Assembly (NCBI GenBank): GCA_900770225.1
Contig: CAAGJU010000303.1
Span: forward strand, 1 to 5,449
Direction of reading: 5' to 3'
DNA: 5,449 bases
Source of the DNA: Lachnospiraceae bacterium
GTDB lineage: Bacteria; Bacillota; Clostridia; Lachnospirales; Lachnospiraceae
The notes under the pieces are model-generated. The model did not search any database, was not told the DNA's origin, and saw only the letters and a list, made by a program, of their open reading frames with translations. Of this stretch, positions 4,919-5,449 are shown in pieces. Position numbers and translations under genes: made by a program. Each line of letters opens with the position of its first letter. Position 1 is the stretch's first letter.

Positions 4919-4926
4919 AAAAGAGA

Positions 4927-5449
4927 ATGAAGAAACTCGGAGCATGCATTCTTTCCGCTGTTCTTCTGCTGGCTGGCTGCGGAAGCAGTTCCAGTGCGGC
5001 AGTGGAAAATACAACATCATCCACAGGAACGCTTCCGGCAGGAACGTACACGGGCTCGGCGCCTGGCCGCAACGGTACGGTGACCGTTGAAGTGACGCTC
5101 AGCGACAGTGCAATCACGGGTATAAAAGTTACGGATTCCAAGGAGACGGAAAACATTGGTACCGCAGCGATCGAGCAGCTGCCGGCAAAGATCGTCGAGA
5201 AGCAGAGTTATGCGGTCGACGGACTCAGCGGTGCGACGTTATCGTCTAATGCTGTAAAGAACGCTGTAAAGGATGCGCTTGAAAATGCTGGCGTCGATAC
5301 GGAGCAGTTCAATGTTGCGGAAGAGCACACGACGGGACAGAAGATTGAAGATACGGCGGATGTTGTTGTGATCGGCGGTGGCGGTGCTGGTCTGGCAGCG
5401 GCTGTTTCGGCTGTACAGAGCGGTGCTGAATCCGTCATCATCGTTGAAA
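4927..5449 (+). CDS. Lipoprotein FMN-binding / FAD-dependent reductase, flavocytochrome-c-like (5' part, 174 aa, cut by window end)
   Basis: Predicted surface-anchored flavoprotein reductase of the fumarate/urocanate/cinnamate reductase group, which passes electrons through a covalently bound FMN to a FAD active site. Residues 1-18 are a lipoprotein signal peptide, MKKLGACILSAVLLLAGC, with lipobox LAGC and C18 as the lipidated residue, followed by a Ser/Thr-rich linker (19-36). Residues about 39-118 are an FMN-binding domain: GTYTGSAPGRNGTVTVEV, then D98-GLSGAT-LSS with T104 as the expected flavinylation threonine (Dxx[S/T]GAT). Residues 145-174 begin a FAD_binding_2 domain with the Rossmann loop VVIGGGGAGLAAA and the strand SVIIVE. 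The catalytic part lies beyond position 5449, so the substrate cannot be given. An ApbE-type flavin transferase is needed and is not in the window. It is downstream of a TetR gene and behind an operator-rich leader, so substrate-induced expression is likely. No haem CxxCH motif is seen in the visible part. Confidence 0.93.
   Translation, partial: MKKLGACILSAVLLLAGCGSSSSAAVENTTSSTGTLPAGTYTGSAPGRNGTVTVEVTLSDSAITGIKVTDSKETENIGTAAIEQLPAKIVEKQSYAVDGLSGATLSSNAVKNAVKDALENAGVDTEQFNVAEEHTTGQKIEDTADVVVIGGGGAGLAAAVSAVQSGAESVIIVE

Noticed and set aside
4788..5441. Minus-strand open frames opposite the flavin-reductase gene
   Set aside because: The plus strand has a strong ribosome binding site, lipobox, FMN motif and FAD loop. 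The antisense frames are Ser/Ala/Pro/Val-rich shadows.

Overview
The window looks like a chromosomal stretch of a low-to-mid GC anaerobic Firmicute, possibly an Erysipelotrichia- or Clostridia-like gut or oral bacterium. This rests on gene content (a U32-like anaerobe protein, a Cof-type HAD phosphatase, a Crp/Fnr regulator, and a lipoprotein FMN/FAD reductase), strong AGGAG-type ribosome binding sites, compact intergenic spaces and roughly even base composition by eye. The taxon is inference only. I see no rRNA, tRNA, CRISPR array, transposase or integrase.

Layout. (1) Positions 30-1745, minus strand: a two-gene operon, a HAD-IIB phosphatase followed 18 bases later by a 297-residue protein with peptidase-U32-like features and a cysteine cluster. 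(2) Positions 1841-2137, plus strand: a 98-residue glutaredoxin-like CPDC protein, divergent from the HAD gene, with a clean intrinsic terminator. (3) Positions 2249-2668, plus strand: a DUF488-family protein that seems to have lost the family's usual cysteine. It converges on (4) positions 2674-3396, minus strand: a Crp/Fnr-family regulator without the cAMP-contacting arginine. A 16-base perfect palindrome covers both stop codons. (5) Positions 3473-4748, plus strand: a GNAT acetyltransferase and a TetR-family regulator overlapping by 17 bases, closed by a strong terminator. The gap between the Crp/Fnr and GNAT genes holds a long interrupted dyad over both likely promoters. (6) Positions 4927-5449, plus strand and cut by the window end: a lipoprotein with an FMN-binding (flavinylation) domain fused to the beginning of a FAD-binding fumarate/urocanate-reductase-like domain. 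Its 137-base leader holds three separate operator-like elements.

How the parts may work together. The most interesting module is the right end. A TetR-family regulator sits directly upstream of a surface-anchored flavin reductase whose leader carries dyads and repeats suited to a dimeric repressor. The inference is a locally regulated extracellular electron-acceptor reductase of the fumarate/urocanate/cinnamate-reductase type, with the GNAT gene co-transcribed with the regulator. The left half looks like housekeeping or orphan genes with a mild redox flavour (CPDC thiol protein, cysteine-bearing U32-like protein). I did not find a clearly new multi-gene system. The operator-rich leader, the U32-like protein and the dyads are the points worth following.
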